From: an uncultured Bacilli bacterium
GTDB lineage: Bacteria; Bacillota_I; Bacilli_A; RFN20; CAG-826
Reading direction: 5' to 3'
DNA length: 64,000 bases
Assembly (NCBI GenBank): GCA_905236715.1
Contig: CAJOMQ010000012.1
Coordinates: forward strand, 19,680 to 83,679
Positions 62,368-64,000 of this stretch are shown here, in pieces; position 1 is the first letter of the stretch, and each line of letters begins with the position of its first letter. The notes under the pieces were generated by a model, which was not told the DNA's origin, ran no database searches, and was given only the letters and a program-made list of their open reading frames with translations. A program made the position numbers and the translations under genes.

Positions 62368-63741
62368 ATGTATCGTCAAAATGCTTGGCTCAAATATGAT
62401 AATAAAGAAAATAAAGAAGTGATGAAATTTTCCGAAGGATATAAACAATTTCTTTCTTTTGGAAAAACCGAACGTCTCGTCACTAAAGAAAGTATTCAAT
62501 TATTAAATGAAGCAGGTTTTAAACCCATTGAAGAATGTTCTTCTATCAAAAAGGGAGATAAGATTTATTTTATTAATAAAAATAAAAACATCTGCGCTTT
62601 TGTGATTGGTCAAAAACCATTAAAAGAAGGTTTCCGTATATTAGGAGCCCATATCGATTCTCCACGTTTAGATTTAAAAGAAAATCCCATCTATGAAAAA
62701 AATGGTTTTGCTTTAGGTAATACTCATTACTATGGTGGTGTAAAAAAATATCAATATGTCACCATCCCTCTCGCTCTTCATGGTGTGGTTTGTAAAAAAG
62801 ATGGTACCACCGTGGATATCAATATCGGTGAAGATGAAAAAGATCCTATTCTTGGTATTACTGATTTATTAATTCATTTATCCGCTGATCAAATGGCGAA
62901 GCCCTTAGCCAAAGCTATTGAAGGAGAAAATCTTGATATTACTTTAGGTAATATGCCAATCAGTGATAAAGAAAAACAACCCATCAAAGCTAATGTCTTG
63001 AAATTATTAAAGAAGAAATATGATATCGAAGAAGAAGATTTTGTTTCTGCGGAAATTGAAGTCGTTCCCGCTGGTCCCGCGAGAGACTATGGTCTAGATA
63101 GAAGCATGGTCGCGGGATATGGTCACGATGACCGTGTCTGCGCTTATACTTCTTTAAAAGCAATTTTAGATATTGATGCTTCTCAATTACAAAAAAGTGC
63201 TTGCTGCATTCTCGTTGATAAAGAAGAAATCGGTAGTGTGGGTGCGACTGGCATGCAATCTCTTTTCTTTGAAAACGCCATTGCTAAATTATTATCTCTT
63301 GCCGGAGAAGATGATCCATTATTCTCCGCACGCATTGCTTTAGAAAATAGTGAAATGCTTTCTAGTGATGTCTCCGCGGGATTTGATCCATTATATGCTT
63401 CTGTTAATGATCCTGATAATGCTGCCTATTTTGCGCACGGTATTGTCTTTAACAAATACACTGGTAGTCGTGGTAAAAGTGGTTCTAATGATGCTAATCC
63501 GGAATATTATGCTTTTATCCGTAAAACCATGGATGAAAATAATATCAATTGGCAATCAAGTGAATTAGGCCGTGTTGACCAAGGTGGTGGAGGCACTATT
63601 GCTTATATCCTCGGCAATTACAATATGCACGTGATTGATGCTGGTATTCCCGTATTAAATATGCACGCACCTATGGAAATTGTTTCTAAAGCCGATGTTT
63701 ATGAAGCTTATCGTGCTTATAAAGCATTCTTAGTTGCATAA
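62368..63741 (+). CDS. M18 family aminopeptidase
   Basis: 457 residues. GAHIDSPRLDLK (first metal His/Asp), GYGHDDRVCAY, LVDKEEIGSVGATG with the catalytic Glu pair, and HAPMEIVSKAD with the C-terminal His. A dodecameric, di-zinc cytosolic exopeptidase preferring acidic N-termini (aspartyl aminopeptidase branch). Start has a strong AGGAGG. Ends before a terminator. Confidence 0.93.
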   Translation: MYRQNAWLKYDNKENKEVMKFSEGYKQFLSFGKTERLVTKESIQLLNEAGFKPIEECSSIKKGDKIYFINKNKNICAFVIGQKPLKEGFRILGAHIDSPRLDLKENPIYEKNGFALGNTHYYGGVKKYQYVTIPLALHGVVCKKDGTTVDINIGEDEKDPILGITDLLIHLSADQMAKPLAKAIEGENLDITLGNMPISDKEKQPIKANVLKLLKKKYDIEEEDFVSAEIEVVPAGPARDYGLDRSMVAGYGHDDRVCAYTSLKAILDIDASQLQKSACCILVDKEEIGSVGATGMQSLFFENAIAKLLSLAGEDDPLFSARIALENSEMLSSDVSAGFDPLYASVNDPDNAAYFAHGIVFNKYTGSRGKSGSNDANPEYYAFIRKTMDENNINWQSSELGRVDQGGGGTIAYILGNYNMHVIDAGIPVLNMHAPMEIVSKADVYEAYRAYKAFLVA

Positions 63742-63760
63742 TCGTAAAATATTGTTAGAA

Positions 63761-63785
63761 AAGCCACAGATTGTGGTTTTTTCTT
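63761..63785 (+). terminator. terminator of the M18 gene
   Basis: AAGCCACA-GAT-TGTGGTTT stem (one wobble) and T run. Confidence 0.85.
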
Positions 63786-63814
63786 TTGACATTCATCTCA
63801 CTTACACTTATTAT
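63786..63814 (+). promoter_or_regulatory. promoter of tRNA-His
   Basis: TTGACA (63786-63791), 17-nt spacer, TATTAT (63809-63814), predicted start at about 63821. Confidence 0.75.
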
Positions 63815-63826
63815 AAATAAGCACTT

Positions 63827-63903
63827 GGCGGTTGTGGTGAAGGGGTCAACACACCTGGCTGTGAACCAGGCATTCGTCAGTTCAAGTCTGATCAACCGCC
63901 CCA
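63827..63903 (+). tRNA. tRNA-His (GTG)
   Basis: G-1 at 63827 opposite discriminator C73, the His identity signature; acceptor GCGGTTG/CAACCGC, anticodon stem CCTGG/CCAGG around CTGTGAA (anticodon GTG), T arm GTCAG-TTCAAGT-CTGAT, encoded CCA. Confidence 0.95.
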
Positions 63904-63913
63904 TTTGAACGAT

Positions 63914-63965
63914 ATACGGATTTTGCAACAAAAATATCCAGACATTGCAAAACCCGTTTTTCTTT
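63914..63965 (+). terminator. terminator of tRNA-His
   Basis: CGG-A-TTTTGCAA / TTGCAAAA-C-CCG long stem with a 15-nt loop and a T run. Confidence 0.7.
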
Positions 63966-64000
63966 TTAATTATAAATAATTAATTTAATCGTAAGTGTAA

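Noticed and set aside
63802..64000. TTACACTTA/TAAGTGTAA inverted pair around tRNA-His
   Set aside because: Nine bases, at the window edge, in AT-rich sequence; could be chance or a promoter element of the next gene, so no attachment-site claim is made.

Overview
This is a low-GC window using the standard genetic code: TGG encodes Trp and TGA terminates several genes (for example at 19413, 40489 and 42176). Lipobox-type lipoproteins, Shine-Dalgarno-led tightly packed operons, an NADH-linked [FeFe]-hydrogenase, CsoR and OhrR regulation and single-membrane protein sets point to an anaerobic Bacillota of the Bacilli/Mollicutes-adjacent kind, probably a gut lineage with a compact genome. The lineage is inferred, not proven. 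No phage, insertion sequence, rRNA or CRISPR array was seen.

Layout. 1-1171: end of a YhhQ/VUT-type transporter and a short-chain dehydrogenase. 1290-6335 (minus): a DUF4143-type ATPase behind an unusual 33-bp repeat leader, a two-ATPase/one-permease ABC exporter and a lipoprotein. 6545-11581: secreted M6-like metalloprotease, MacB-like ABC protein, FNT channel. 11583-16538: small membrane proteins, two CNNM/CorC proteins, guanylate kinase. 16737-21326: compact Tad-like pilus/secretion operon whose ATPase gene is frameshifted. 21405-23605: acpP, tRNA-Asn with an aberrant T arm, tRNA-Glu, two homologous stand-alone small RNAs and a ZIP transporter with a palindromic operator. 23606-28607: S41 protease-like lipoprotein, lipoprotein, frameshifted alpha/beta hydrolase, membrane GGDEF protein. 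28613-31005: CRP-like regulator divergent from an SsuA/SsuC-like transporter, sharing a perfect TGTGA-N6-TCACA site. 31107-35265: HydCBA-type hydrogenase. 35350-43386: uridine kinase, EIIC-like protein, hydrolase, enolase, Gpx/OhrR/CDF operon, MscS. 43410-46348 (minus): CsoR and a CopA with CopZ fused at its C-terminus. 46483-50458: hypB, a large frameshifted FAD/Fe-S oxidoreductase, hypA. 50588-54691: FecBCD-type importer, methyltransferase, TetR. 54777-55928: aquaporin and small membrane protein. 56032-59227: Tyr/Phe leader-peptide attenuator in front of a TrpXYZ-type ABC importer whose ATPase has an insertion of about 90 residues. 59350-63903: DegV, PlsC, serine dehydratase, M18 aminopeptidase, tRNA-His.

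The most exciting element is the 56 kb leader: a 19-residue peptide with eight Tyr/Phe codons is followed by nested alternative RNA pairings (10-bp antiterminator-promoting stem, competing stem, antiterminator, terminator) with the logic of ribosome-mediated attenuation. This predicts a Tyr/Phe-sensing, probably aromatic amino acid, importer. Other strong signals are the in-frame CopA-CopZ fusion with an internal ribosome binding site, two paralogous orphan RNAs, a CRP-type class II promoter whose regulator carries the matching recognition residues, and an OhrR box 26/30 identical to the recalled B. subtilis ohrA operator. Three genes are broken by what look like single-base insertions, so assembly or sequencing error should be excluded first.
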